Shown in pieces: positions 19,144 through 27,547 of a stretch of DNA of 64,000 nucleotides. The notes beneath the pieces are model-generated. The model ran no database searches, was not told the DNA's origin, and saw only the letters and a program-made list of their open reading frames with translations. The stretch spans positions 1 through 64,000 of the forward strand of contig LWDP01000002.1 of assembly GCA_002087915.1 (NCBI GenBank), given 5' to 3'. The position numbers were made by a program, and so were the translations under genes. The stretch's first letter is position 1. Every line of letters starts with the position of its first letter. This DNA is from Enterospora canceri (taxonomy: Eukaryota; Microsporidia; Enterocytozoonidae).

Positions 19144-19620
19144 TTACAAGCAATTTTCTATTATTTCGTGCAAATTGGTGTTCTCAAATGCAGCATGGAC
19201 TCGCTCCTCGTCATTGAGCTGTTTGTTGTAGATTTCTTCCTGTGAATGCGAGTTCTCTGTGATTTTCAGTCGTATCATAAATCCATCTACGTGTTTGTAC
19301 AGTTTGTAGGCCAAAGTCAGCCCTATGATTCCCACCAGACTGCAGTGTGGGACTGTTGGAGTGAATTCAACCTCAATGCATCGTGTAATCCCAATATCAT
19401 TGATCAACACCTCTCTTTCTTCATTTAGATCCACTATTCTCACTTTCTCCAAATCAACTACGTTCAACTGCTCAAGCGTGTAGGGGTGTTCTGGGTCCTT
19501 GATGTCTCTAATCAACTCAAAAATGCTCTCTTCTGTCACCTCTACCATTTTACCGTCTTTCATCCTCATTTCCACTCTCCTACTTCTCCCATCGCGAACT
19601 GTTGGATTTAAGTTGTCCAT
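19144..19620 (-). CDS. CIA2: Cytosolic iron-sulfur assembly factor Cia2 (MIP18/FAM96)
   Basis: A 158-residue protein with the MIP18 signatures IRDIKDPEHPYTLEQLNVV and VEFTPTVPHCSLVGIIGL; the latter holds the reactive cysteine of the family. Cia2 joins Cia1 and Met18 to deliver Fe-S clusters to nuclear and cytosolic apoproteins. The ATG at 19620 carries the CACCCCAA signal; an upstream GTG extension to 19635 is rejected. It converges on eL42 with an 8-base gap. Confidence 0.92.
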   Translation of the reverse strand: MDNLNPTVRDGRSRRVEMRMKDGKMVEVTEESIFELIRDIKDPEHPYTLEQLNVVDLEKVRIVDLNEEREVLINDIGITRCIEVEFTPTVPHCSLVGIIGLTLAYKLYKHVDGFMIRLKITENSHSQEEIYNKQLNDEERVHAAFENTNLHEIIENCL

Positions 19621-19816
19621 TTGGGGTGATTCCACTTGATTTCTGCAACTTAGTCAAGTCACTTCTCAACATTTTGGCACTATCCAAATTTGGTGATACG
19701 TCCATCGTGCTATTCAAGTAGCTCTTTACGTCTTCAACCAGCCTGTTACTCTCCATTATTGATTTGCGGTTTTTTCTTCCTGATGCCTTACAAAAAATCA
19801 ATCCCAAAACAAGCAT
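19580..19816 (-). CDS. Possible 78-residue protein overlapping the Cia2 start
   Basis: An ATG-initiated frame with a hydrophobic N-terminus (about 1-10) followed by a basic/polar helix-prone body (KSIMESNRLVEDVKSYL). It ends 41 bases inside the Cia2 gene on the same strand. No CCC signal precedes it, and overlaps of this kind are not otherwise seen here. No family is recognised. The rest of the 323-base gap between the Cia2 and DHHC starts is otherwise empty. Confidence 0.3.
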   Translation of the reverse strand: MLVLGLIFCKASGRKNRKSIMESNRLVEDVKSYLNSTMDVSPNLDSAKMLRSDLTKLQKSSGITPNGQLKSNSSRWEK

Positions 19817-19943
19817 ACGTGTCCCATTCTCCTCTTTTTGTCCATTAGTGAAACAGCAACAAACAAACTAGCCTGATAACATCCTAAACAGTGACACAGC
19901 TTTCAGATTTGTTTGCTAATGAAACAAATCAATTCGTACCCCA

Positions 19944-20768
19944 ATGAAATGCATAGAGAACAAAGAGAAGCTCTGTAGGCTGATTGCGTATGGAGCACTT
20001 CTCTTCATTGGAGCAATTCCATCACTCGTCTACATCAGAAAAGAGAGTGGATTCGTCTCAGAAGCAACGATGGTTGGACTGTCCATCGTGGCAGCATTTG
20101 GTGCATTCTACGCAACAATCTGCATATTCACTGATGGATTCGTAGACAGAAAAGTTCATTTCACCATTCCAAGGGAAATGGAACGAAAATGCACCATTTG
20201 CGATATCGTGAAACCAGAGAGGTCGCACCACTGCAAGATCTGTAAAAAATGTGTAGTGAAAATGGATCACCACTGCAACATTCTGAGCGTATGCATCGGC
20301 CACAGCAACCACGGCCATTTCGTTCGCTACCTCTTCTTCACGTGGCTTGGTGCCCTATGGCTCTTTCTGTACAACGCATTTCTGATATTCAACAAGATAT
20401 TTATTGCGACTGATTCAGTCACATATCCAATCAGCACATTCATCCTGTTTTCAACATTGGTTTCAATTTGCATCATTTTCATAACAACAATGCACTTGCA
20501 TTGGCAGACACAGAACATGAGGAGGAACATCACGAACATCGAACTGGTTCAGGAGCACAATGCGAAGTATCGAGACATCAAATGCGGGCCATCACCGTAC
20601 AATCAGGGATTCTACAGCAATTTCAGGGACATAATGGGATCAATCAGGTATCTGCATCTGGGGCCACCTGTTCTAGACGGCTACAACTGGCCTAAGACAT
20701 TCAAAACGTACTATTGGCCACTGATCGATGTAAATGCGATACGATCAGAATGCGACGAGAATATCTAA
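19944..20768 (+). CDS. DHHC-type protein palmitoyltransferase
   Basis: A 274-residue integral membrane enzyme that S-acylates proteins. Two membrane helices lie at about 11-30 and 41-62. The cysteine-rich domain starts at CTICDIVKPERSHHCKIC, and the catalytic DHHC is at 108-111. Two further helices lie at about 128-150 and 160-185. The usual DHHCPW...NCIG reads DHHCNILSVCIG here. A TTxE motif is not obvious. The start ATG follows GTACCCCA. tRNA-Cys lies 38 bases downstream. Confidence 0.93.
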   Translation: MKCIENKEKLCRLIAYGALLFIGAIPSLVYIRKESGFVSEATMVGLSIVAAFGAFYATICIFTDGFVDRKVHFTIPREMERKCTICDIVKPERSHHCKICKKCVVKMDHHCNILSVCIGHSNHGHFVRYLFFTWLGALWLFLYNAFLIFNKIFIATDSVTYPISTFILFSTLVSICIIFITTMHLHWQTQNMRRNITNIELVQEHNAKYRDIKCGPSPYNQGFYSNFRDIMGSIRYLHLGPPVLDGYNWPKTFKTYYWPLIDVNAIRSECDENI

Positions 20769-20806
20769 ATGCCATACAGTATAAATGGGTGTGTTCCATA
20801 CATTTC

Positions 20807-20877
20807 GGATCGTTAGCTCAATGGTAGAGCGTTCGGCTGCAAACCGATGTGTGCGCGTTCAATTCTCGCACGATCCT
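20807..20877 (+). tRNA. tRNA-Cys (GCA)
   Basis: A 71-base cloverleaf. Acceptor GGATCGT pairs fully with ACGATCC, the D-arm is GCTC-loop-GAGC, the anticodon loop CTGCAAA has anticodon GCA at 20839-20841, and the T-arm loop TTCAATT is closed by a GCGCG/CTCGC stem with one mismatch. There is no intron. The 3' 19 bases overlap the antisense coding end of the guanylate kinase gene. Confidence 0.93.
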
Positions 20878-21470
20878 CTTTTTCTCTTTTTTAGCTGGCT
20901 CAAAATTTCAAGAAGCTCGTCACGGGCAGCCTCCCGCGTCTGATCAGTGCTGATCACATGGTCGAATTCGAATTTATCTGCAAATGCCAGTTGCTCGCCC
21001 ACTGTTTCAAGTCGTCTCTTTAGCTCTGCTTCCGGTGTCCCTCTCTCCATCAGTCGGCTACGTATCGTCTCTTTCTTCGCTGTAACCTGCACAAATGTCG
21101 CATTGGGTAACATCCCATCTTTATGCAATTTAGAGAAGAATTCAATTCCAATTGTTTCCAGGTCAAAGAGAACCACTCTGTCTCCTTTGGATTCCAGAAT
21201 GTCACTATGGTTTCCTTCTTGTATCTTTGCTGTTCCATAGTAGTTTCCTTTGAATTCAACGTATTCCAGGAAGAAATCTTCTTTTATTTTTTGCTGAAAA
21301 TCATTTCTACTGATAAAATGATAGTTGTGACCATCTCTCTCGTTTGGTCGTGGCATCCTGCTCGTATACGATATGTTGAGATGGACATCTGTTAGATCAC
21401 AGCAAACGCTATTGATTATGGTGGATTTCCCACAACAAGATGCGCCAGTGATGAAGACATATTGCGTCAT
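20859..21470 (-). CDS. GUK1: Guanylate kinase
   Basis: A 203-residue enzyme phosphorylating GMP to GDP. P-loop GASCCGKST is at 9-17, the GMP-binding part reads SYTSRMPRPNERDGHNYHF, then EYVEFKGNYYGT, and the lid region has an arginine-rich RSRLMERGTPEAELKRRL. The ATG at 21470 follows ATGCCCAT and is chosen over the ATG at 21488. The basic tail (KKRKRGS) is read from the antisense of the tRNA-Cys terminator and 3' end. Its start is 23 bases from the divergent exosome gene. Confidence 0.93.
   Translation of the reverse strand: MTQYVFITGASCCGKSTIINSVCCDLTDVHLNISYTSRMPRPNERDGHNYHFISRNDFQQKIKEDFFLEYVEFKGNYYGTAKIQEGNHSDILESKGDRVVLFDLETIGIEFFSKLHKDGMLPNATFVQVTAKKETIRSRLMERGTPEAELKRRLETVGEQLAFADKFEFDHVISTDQTREAARDELLEILSQLKKRKRGSCEN
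20879..20892 (+). terminator. RNA polymerase III terminator of tRNA-Cys
   Basis: Two T runs (five at 20879-20883 and six at 20887-20892) begin two bases after the tRNA discriminator base. They lie inside the C-terminal codons of the opposite-strand guanylate kinase gene, where they encode its lysine-rich tail. Confidence 0.7.
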
Positions 21471-21493
21471 ATGGGCATAAAATATCATAGACC

Positions 21494-22120
21494 ATGAAAT
21501 ACGTTGATGAATTCATGAGCAAATTCAGAGTGGATGGAAGACTGGAATACGAGACCAGATTGATTGATGTACAGCTGTATAATGACACTGAGACTGGATA
21601 TGCAGAAATAAGACAGGGAAGGACACATGTTCGTACTCAACTCGATTCAACCACAGAAAGAAGCAAATTCAAAATGAATTTAAAATATTTACAGGCTGAT
21701 TCAGTTACAGAAAGACAGAAGTATCAAATAAAGAGCAAGATAGAGAAGATATTCAGTGACATAATGCGATCAAGTGGCACCAGTGTGACTGTGCTGGTTG
21801 TAGAAGACAATGGTGGCCTGATTGCTGCAATAATTAATTGCATAACTTTGTGTCTGACACACTGTAGCGTACCAATTGCAGACATGGCCATAGCTGTATC
21901 CTACAACACAGGCATTGATCTGTGCAAGAAAGAGGAGAATGGGCCATTTATTGCTCTACTGGTCTATTTGAGTAACACCAAAAAGGTGATATATTTTGAT
22001 GCAGCTGGCTCATTTACCAGAACATCGTTCATCGAATGCACTGAAGCAGCAAAACTGGCGTGTCAGAACATTGCATCTCAGTTCAAGACGACTCTTCTGA
22101 CTTCCAATGATTCACGATAG
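21494..22120 (+). CDS. Exosome core subunit with RNase PH fold
   Basis: A 208-residue protein. It begins with the RNase PH hallmark FRVDGRLEYETR, followed by a beta-rich core and LVVEDNGGLIAAIINCITL...SVPIADMAIAV, typical of Rrp41/Rrp46/Mtr3/Rrp42-type ring subunits. It forms part of the six-member ring that threads RNA to Rrp44/Rrp6. Which paralogue it is cannot be settled by eye. The cap subunit Rrp4 is encoded at 26865-27521. Confidence 0.78.
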   Translation: MKYVDEFMSKFRVDGRLEYETRLIDVQLYNDTETGYAEIRQGRTHVRTQLDSTTERSKFKMNLKYLQADSVTERQKYQIKSKIEKIFSDIMRSSGTSVTVLVVEDNGGLIAAIINCITLCLTHCSVPIADMAIAVSYNTGIDLCKKEENGPFIALLVYLSNTKKVIYFDAAGSFTRTSFIECTEAAKLACQNIASQFKTTLLTSNDSR

Positions 22121-22160
22121 GTTGTTTTAGTGAATTATTTTGTTGAATTTTCCTAGGCCC

Positions 22161-22871
22161 ATGGAAGTTAAAGAGAGCATTGTGTTCTTTAATGATTTAT
22201 GTGACAACTACACGATAACAGAGGTGGAGACACTCAGATCAATCTGCTTGAAGCTAAAGATGAATCAGAATACGTTATCAAATGTCATATACGCATTTTA
22301 TTACTGTAGAAACTTCCTCAGAATCGAGCCAGATGATGTCGTATTCTACACCAGCATAATTGATTTAAGTTACAAGATTTCAGAGACGAGCAAGTCACTT
22401 GAAGCAATTCTGAAGACGTGTTCGACGCATCTTCTCGTCGTTATTGATGAAAACACGCTCCTTAACCACCTCACTGTGGTAAATCAGACACAGCTTAGAA
22501 TTCTTAGATCCAATTCATGTGACCTGAATGAATTGAATTTGTACGACAAAATGAATGAAATCTGCAAGAAACACGCCCTGGATGTTCCACTCGTTGACAT
22601 GTGTTGGACACTAATCAATGACCTGGCTACATACTACCCAAGCACGCTATTCTTCACTGAGAACGAGGTCATCTACGCCGCATTCTACTTCCTGTGTCTC
22701 TATCACAATGAGAAAATATTCAAAAATGTGAGTGATAGATCATTCAGCAAATCACATGAGACTAATTTCATCAGGAAGTTTGATATTGAAGAGGACATAA
22801 CAGCAATACGATTTCTGACTAATAACCTGGTCACACTCTATGAATCATGTAACAAACAGCATAGACAGTGA
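22161..22871 (+). CDS. Cyclin-like protein
   Basis: A 236-residue helical protein. Two cyclin-box-like folds are suggested: the first around 40-90 (IYAFYYCRNFLRIEPDDVVF, then a YKISET stretch corresponding to the conserved KxxE region), the second around 115-195. The pattern is closest to transcription-type cyclins (C/H/K/T). The ATG at 22161 directly follows AGGCCC; an upstream TTG at 22140 is rejected. No destruction box was seen. Confidence 0.5.
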   Translation: MEVKESIVFFNDLCDNYTITEVETLRSICLKLKMNQNTLSNVIYAFYYCRNFLRIEPDDVVFYTSIIDLSYKISETSKSLEAILKTCSTHLLVVIDENTLLNHLTVVNQTQLRILRSNSCDLNELNLYDKMNEICKKHALDVPLVDMCWTLINDLATYYPSTLFFTENEVIYAAFYFLCLYHNEKIFKNVSDRSFSKSHETNFIRKFDIEEDITAIRFLTNNLVTLYESCNKQHRQ

Positions 22872-22898
22872 TGAATAGTTGAGATTGATCAGAATCAT

Positions 22899-23771
22899 AT
22901 GAATAATTCATCCATGGAGGAAAAGAATGGAATTTTGGAAGAAGAAAGAATTCTTGAAGTAGGCAGAATTCTCGTAGTTGGATGCGGCGGTACTGGATCA
23001 GAGGTCATTAAAATGATTTGCAATGAATCAAAAGACGTCACTGTCGTTGACGATGACCGTGTGGCATTGACTGATTTATGTAGACAATTTTATTACAGAA
23101 ATGAAGATATTGGAAAGTACAAGGCAGAAATCATAGGCAAATTACACGGTATAAAATATCACACAAAAAGAATACAGGAATTAGGTGAGTCATTTATTAA
23201 TGAATATGACATCATATTCTGCTGTGTAGATAACATTGTGACAAGAATGGACATTAACTACCTGTTCAATATCTTAGGAAGCAGATCAAATAGTAGAATT
23301 ATGATTGATTTGGGGGTAGATGGATTCCAGTGTCACGTAAAGAAGGTATCTGCCACTTCAACCTGCTTATACTGCATTAGGGAACTCTACAGAACAGAAA
23401 CCATAGGAATATGCACGTTATCAGGAACTAGCGATGTCACTGATCAAAATAGAACACGAATCCTGAAATCACTGATTCACGAATATGAGAAGGAAACAAA
23501 TCAGGAGATCAGCGATAGATTCAACAAAAAGTGCACCAGGGCTGATTTATACACCAATGAAGCAGAAATATCATTTCATAGATCCAATTCTGTCTCAAAC
23601 ACGGCCACAATCAACTCAATTTGTGCATCCATTGCAATTCAACTGATTTCTGATCCAAAACACGACTTCCTCTTCTACAACGGCAATAAACTGATCCATA
23701 TCTCAAAACACGCAATAGAAAAAAGAGCAGATTGCTTAGCCTGTCGCAATCAGAAGACCAATCAGAGTTAA
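22899..23771 (+). CDS. UBA3: E1-type ubiquitin-like activating enzyme, Uba3-like, without UFD
   Basis: A 290-residue ThiF-fold protein. The nucleotide loop is GCGGTGSE at 28-35. The candidate catalytic Cys172 is in IGICTLSG. Zinc-ligand pairs are CLYC (156-159) and CLAC (279-282). The order and spacing fit Uba3, the catalytic half of the NEDD8 E1, or Uba2. The protein ends eight residues after the last zinc pair, exactly where the E2-binding ubiquitin-fold domain should start. Start at 22899 or at the ATG at 22914. It converges on ISWI with only two bases between stops. Confidence 0.7.
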   Translation: MNNSSMEEKNGILEEERILEVGRILVVGCGGTGSEVIKMICNESKDVTVVDDDRVALTDLCRQFYYRNEDIGKYKAEIIGKLHGIKYHTKRIQELGESFINEYDIIFCCVDNIVTRMDINYLFNILGSRSNSRIMIDLGVDGFQCHVKKVSATSTCLYCIRELYRTETIGICTLSGTSDVTDQNRTRILKSLIHEYEKETNQEISDRFNKKCTRADLYTNEAEISFHRSNSVSNTATINSICASIAIQLISDPKHDFLFYNGNKLIHISKHAIEKRADCLACRNQKTNQS

Positions 23772-23773
23772 AA

Positions 23774-26224
23774 TCATTTATTCGGTCGAATTAGTTGCTG
23801 TATCAATGCATTGATGTGTTTCTGAAGCTCATGAGGTGACTTCGTCAACAGAATCCAATCCAAATTTGTCATTGGATCTGCCATCAAATCTGCCCTGACA
23901 TTTTCAATTGGATTTGGCCCATCTGCGTATTTCGCATACTTCCTAAGGATAGTTGCGTTATCCAAATAGGCCCTGTTCTTGCTGCTGACGCGCTTCTCGA
24001 TCTCGTGTGGCTCCAAGTCCTCGATGATCTCCTTCATCTGCGCCACTGCACCCAGCCTCTCCTCTGTCCTTGATAGAAGCAGTAGAATCCTGTCGCAGTC
24101 TTCGAGTTCCTCAATTCGGTCAAAGAATACGTCGTAATAGCGTGCCACGTCATTCTTGTACGCCATTGCCTTACAAACCTTAAGCTTGTCTCTCCCATAC
24201 GCTTCCAGCACAGCCAGAAATGTCTTATAGTCCTTCTTAGTCCAGTCAAATCCCTCTTTCAGTAGCCCCTCTTTTCGCTGCTGTAACTCAGCAGATAGCG
24301 GCATCCCCTTCCCGTGGAAATCGGCCTCTGCTTCCTGAATGCTAAAGAACTCCTTAGGGTAGAATTGGTAGGGTGGGAAGTTCATAGGGCGAAATGAGGT
24401 GTTTTTGAATACGCACATTCTCTTGGTCCCCGACTCAACCTGGGCCTCTGCCACAAATTGGTCGAGACGTCTCCTGCTCTGGTCTTCTCCGTCCCAGTTG
24501 AACATGTCAACTCGCTCGTTCTCCTCTGCCCCAATCCGAAACTCCTCAATCTGCTTCTCCATCAGCCGCGTCTTCTCAGCCCCCACTTTCAGAATCTCCT
24601 CAAATGAAAGTGGCTGATTCTCATTCCGCTCATTCTCAATCGCATCGAGCCCAGTCGCAAGAAGATGCATCATCTCCTTCTGCGACAGTGCCCCGCCGTG
24701 TCGTCTTCCGTCCTTCTTCAACAGCACCTCGTCCAACTTCAGCTTCTTCTGTGCCCGTAGAACAATGTTCTCTTCGATCGAATTTTCCACCACAAGTCGG
24801 AAGACCTGCACCTGCCTCGTCTGCCCAATGCGATGCGCCCTGTCCTGCGCCTGCAAATCCGCATACGGGTTCCAGTCCGAGTCGTACAGTATCACCGTGT
24901 CAGCGGTGTACAGGTTGATTCCTAGTCCTCCTGCCCTGGTGGTTAATATGAATATGAAATACTCGCTTTCTGGTGCGTTGTATTCCTCGATGTATTTGTT
25001 ACGGAGAGACCCCTCCGTGTTTCCGTCTATTCGCCTGTATCGGTAGCCACGCATCACCAGGTAGTCTTCCAGGATGTCAAGGACGCGAGACATCTGCGAA
25101 AAGAGGAGCACCCTCGATCCGCTACTTCTCAGGTTCGCAAGCATCGTGTCGAGCACGCGCATCTTCCCAGACGCATCGACGAGGTCCTCTCCAGTGCACT
25201 CCGTGTCGGCCTCAGCCCCCTCAAAAAGGTACGGGTGGTTGCACACCTTTCGCAGCTGCATCAGAATGTTCAGCAGCCCCGTCTTGTTCGCCGATCTGCC
25301 GCGAATCAGCCCGCCCAGGTCGCGATTCAGCACCGCCCTGTACCAGTCGCGTTGCATCGCACTCATCGGGCAGTAGATGTTCGTGCTCTTCTTTGGAAGA
25401 AGGGCTGTCTCAACTTCATGCTTCTCTCTGCGCAGAAAGAAGCATGAGAGCACCTGACGCAGCTTCTCGATCTTCTCCACGCTCTCGCGCTGCCCAGCCT
25501 CCTTCACCAGCTCCTCGAACTTCTCGGAGTCAGCAAACAGCTCAGGGAGAATGAAGTTCAGCAGAGACCACAGCTCGTGGATGTTGTTTTGGAGAGGTGT
25601 CCCAGTCAGAAGCAGCCTGCGCCTGAAGTGGAAGCCCCTCAGCGTCTTCGCAAGCAGCGAGTTCTCGTTCTTCAGGCGATGGCCCTCGTCCACGATCAGG
25701 TACTCGAAGTGGACGCGACGAAGCCACTTTCTGGCATTCAGGCACATCTCGTACGTCGTGATGATCGCATCGTACTTCTTCAGGGCCACGTCCTTTGCTT
25801 CCACGGCCATCGAGTCACGCGAGCACCAGAACGTACGCGTTTTGAGCCCAGGGACAAACCGCCTGAACTCGTTGCTCCAGTTTTCAAGCACCGACTTCGG
25901 CACCACAATCAGCGACTTCCTGTTCTCGTTCTTCACAAACTTGATGTATCCAAGCAGGCAGATGCTCTGCACCGTCTTTCCTAGTCCCATTTCGTCAGCC
26001 AGAATCCCGTTTATTCCGCCTTCGTGCATCTTCACCAGCCAATTCAGCCCTTCCAACTGGTAGGGCCTCAACTCGCCAACCAGGTACTTTGGGCTTGTTG
26101 GGAAAATGTACGCCTCAACCGGCTCGCTGCTCTCGGATTCAGCTCCAGCACCGGGGATGAAGTTCCGTACGAATTCATCGTCCCCAATGAACTTGGCGTA
26201 TTTCGAGTAGCTTCTCGGTGTCAT
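23774..26224 (-). CDS. ISWI-type SNF2 chromatin-remodelling ATPase
   Basis: An 816-residue nucleosome-spacing motor. The two-lobe helicase begins with RPYQLEGLNWLVKMHEGG, Walker A in ADEMGLGKTVQS, and Walker B DEGH in YLIVDEGHRLKN. Lobe 2 includes TRAGGLGINL and QDRAHRIGQ. The C-terminal part (about 600-815) reads as HAND-SANT-SLIDE: FDWTKKDYKTFLAVLEAYGRD is the SANT start. The ATG at 26224 is used; a TTG upstream at 26254 is not. The gene is unusually GC-rich for the window. The stop overlaps AATAAA. Confidence 0.95.
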   Translation of the reverse strand: MTPRSYSKYAKFIGDDEFVRNFIPGAGAESESSEPVEAYIFPTSPKYLVGELRPYQLEGLNWLVKMHEGGINGILADEMGLGKTVQSICLLGYIKFVKNENRKSLIVVPKSVLENWSNEFRRFVPGLKTRTFWCSRDSMAVEAKDVALKKYDAIITTYEMCLNARKWLRRVHFEYLIVDEGHRLKNENSLLAKTLRGFHFRRRLLLTGTPLQNNIHELWSLLNFILPELFADSEKFEELVKEAGQRESVEKIEKLRQVLSCFFLRREKHEVETALLPKKSTNIYCPMSAMQRDWYRAVLNRDLGGLIRGRSANKTGLLNILMQLRKVCNHPYLFEGAEADTECTGEDLVDASGKMRVLDTMLANLRSSGSRVLLFSQMSRVLDILEDYLVMRGYRYRRIDGNTEGSLRNKYIEEYNAPESEYFIFILTTRAGGLGINLYTADTVILYDSDWNPYADLQAQDRAHRIGQTRQVQVFRLVVENSIEENIVLRAQKKLKLDEVLLKKDGRRHGGALSQKEMMHLLATGLDAIENERNENQPLSFEEILKVGAEKTRLMEKQIEEFRIGAEENERVDMFNWDGEDQSRRRLDQFVAEAQVESGTKRMCVFKNTSFRPMNFPPYQFYPKEFFSIQEAEADFHGKGMPLSAELQQRKEGLLKEGFDWTKKDYKTFLAVLEAYGRDKLKVCKAMAYKNDVARYYDVFFDRIEELEDCDRILLLLSRTEERLGAVAQMKEIIEDLEPHEIEKRVSSKNRAYLDNATILRKYAKYADGPNPIENVRADLMADPMTNLDWILLTKSPHELQKHINALIQQLIRPNK

Positions 26225-26294
26225 AAGGCATAAAAATTTGTAATTTGATTTCAATGAAAACTGTCCAATTTAGACAGCAGACGCCTCCCGCTCT

Positions 26295-26855
26295 TTATTT
26301 AAAGGGGCGTCTGAAGATGTCGATGCACGCTGCTGCCTTGGCTGCGCCGAAGCCAGGCAGCGCAATGAGGTCGGACTGGTCCGCGTTAATGAATTCCCTA
26401 AGGGAACTGAATTCAGTTTGAACTGTTTTCTGGTTGCCTGAAGACAGAAATGGGAGATCAGCCAGAAATGAATTGGATTCCGTCTGGGTTCGTCTGGTTT
26501 CAATGGGTCTCTTGGCAGCCTGGTCGAGGCTTCTGACGTAGCTGGCGCACTCCTCGTTGTTTCTACCAAGCACAATTGTGGCTGAAACTGTTTTGTACAA
26601 ATTGAGCAGCATTTCATTGAAATCAGGCACATTCACCAGAATGATAAGAATCACCAGTTTGTGATCTCTGACTTTTCTCATTCTGCTGAAGATGTAATCA
26701 GGTTTCTCAGAATGATATTTGAGACTCAGAAACAGCACAGCTGTGGTGCCATTTACCTCAAAATCACTTCTAATGTCGTTATCATAAATCCAGTTGGTTT
26801 GACCAAGATATTTCATGACAGCATTTTTGGCCTGTCTTCTGTGTATTTTTATCAT
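26295..26855 (-). CDS. RAD10: ERCC1/Rad10, noncatalytic partner of XPF nuclease
   Basis: A 186-residue protein. The central domain shows the ERCC1 pattern: RRQAKNAVMKYLGQTNWIY, DFEVNGTTAVLFLSLKYHSE, PDYIFSRMRK. A C-terminal helix-hairpin-helix follows (LIALPGFGAAKAAACIDIF) and ends RRPFK. ERCC1 binds DNA for the XPF cut 5' to lesions. The start ATG follows TTTTGCCCT. XPF itself begins at 62891 in the same window. Confidence 0.85.
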   Translation of the reverse strand: MIKIHRRQAKNAVMKYLGQTNWIYDNDIRSDFEVNGTTAVLFLSLKYHSEKPDYIFSRMRKVRDHKLVILIILVNVPDFNEMLLNLYKTVSATIVLGRNNEECASYVRSLDQAAKRPIETRRTQTESNSFLADLPFLSSGNQKTVQTEFSSLREFINADQSDLIALPGFGAAKAAACIDIFRRPFK

Positions 26856-26864
26856 AGGGCAAAA

Positions 26865-27521
26865 TTAGCAAAATTCACCAAATATTGCACCAAAGTCAAT
26901 GACTGGGACATTGCTTCCGCCAATGACCGTCTTGAGTTTCCTGAGCAGCTCATATTGCTCAGTTTCTATCCAAATCCACCCATTTGATCCAACAATTGCC
27001 CTGAATCCATTTCCTTCAAAAAATGACTTCTCTTTTCTCACTCGTGAAAGTGCCACCTTTAACAGCATCCCATTTTCCAGTTTGCCGTACTTAGATGATC
27101 GCGTATGAAGTGCAAATGTCCCATTTCTGTTAACTTTCTGTACCTCACAGGCTACCAAGTCGTCTATTTTGTAAATTGCCCTCATTTCCATCTCATCATC
27201 AGCTCCCTTTCTTCGCTGAACTACGCCAGGAAGAAGCACCGATCCCAGTGACAGCGTGCTCTTCATTCTTCCATTGCACGTGATTCCCCATTTCTTGTTG
27301 TAGACGTCTGCAACTCTTCCTATAACAACATCTCCAACCTCAGCCTCGTACTTAAACACGTTTATTGGTTCCACAACAACCACTCTGTTGAGCTTCTTTG
27401 CTACTCCCATTAATAATGAGCCTATTTCTCTACCACTTGAGCTAGTTCCCTTTCCATACGTGAATTCCTGTTTCTCATTTTTCTCTACTTCTTCGCCTGG
27501 GAAAACAGTCTCATTCACCAT
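26865..27521 (-). CDS. RRP4: Exosome cap subunit Rrp4
   Basis: A 218-residue S1/KH protein. VFPGEE and YGKGTS in the N-terminal domain, KYEAEVGDVVIGRVADVYNK in the S1 domain, the LPGVVQRRKGADDEMEMRAI loop, HTRSSKYGKL and the late IVGSNGWIWI of the KH region are all Rrp4 hallmarks. It sits on the exosome ring entry. The start at 27521 (TTTATGCCATGG) is chosen; the longer frame to 27608 would run through the divergent nuclease gene. It lies 9 bases upstream of ERCC1 on the same strand. Confidence 0.92.
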   Translation of the reverse strand: MVNETVFPGEEVEKNEKQEFTYGKGTSSSGREIGSLLMGVAKKLNRVVVVEPINVFKYEAEVGDVVIGRVADVYNKKWGITCNGRMKSTLSLGSVLLPGVVQRRKGADDEMEMRAIYKIDDLVACEVQKVNRNGTFALHTRSSKYGKLENGMLLKVALSRVRKEKSFFEGNGFRAIVGSNGWIWIETEQYELLRKLKTVIGGSNVPVIDFGAIFGEFC

Positions 27522-27547
27522 GGCATAAAATTGGTCATTTTTGTCCC

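Noticed and set aside
24973..26063. Long plus-strand frames opposite ISWI (up to 193 codons)
   Set aside because: They are antisense to a well-conserved ATPase, rich in Arg/Ser/Pro, and lack start signals; they come from the GC-rich codon pattern of ISWI.
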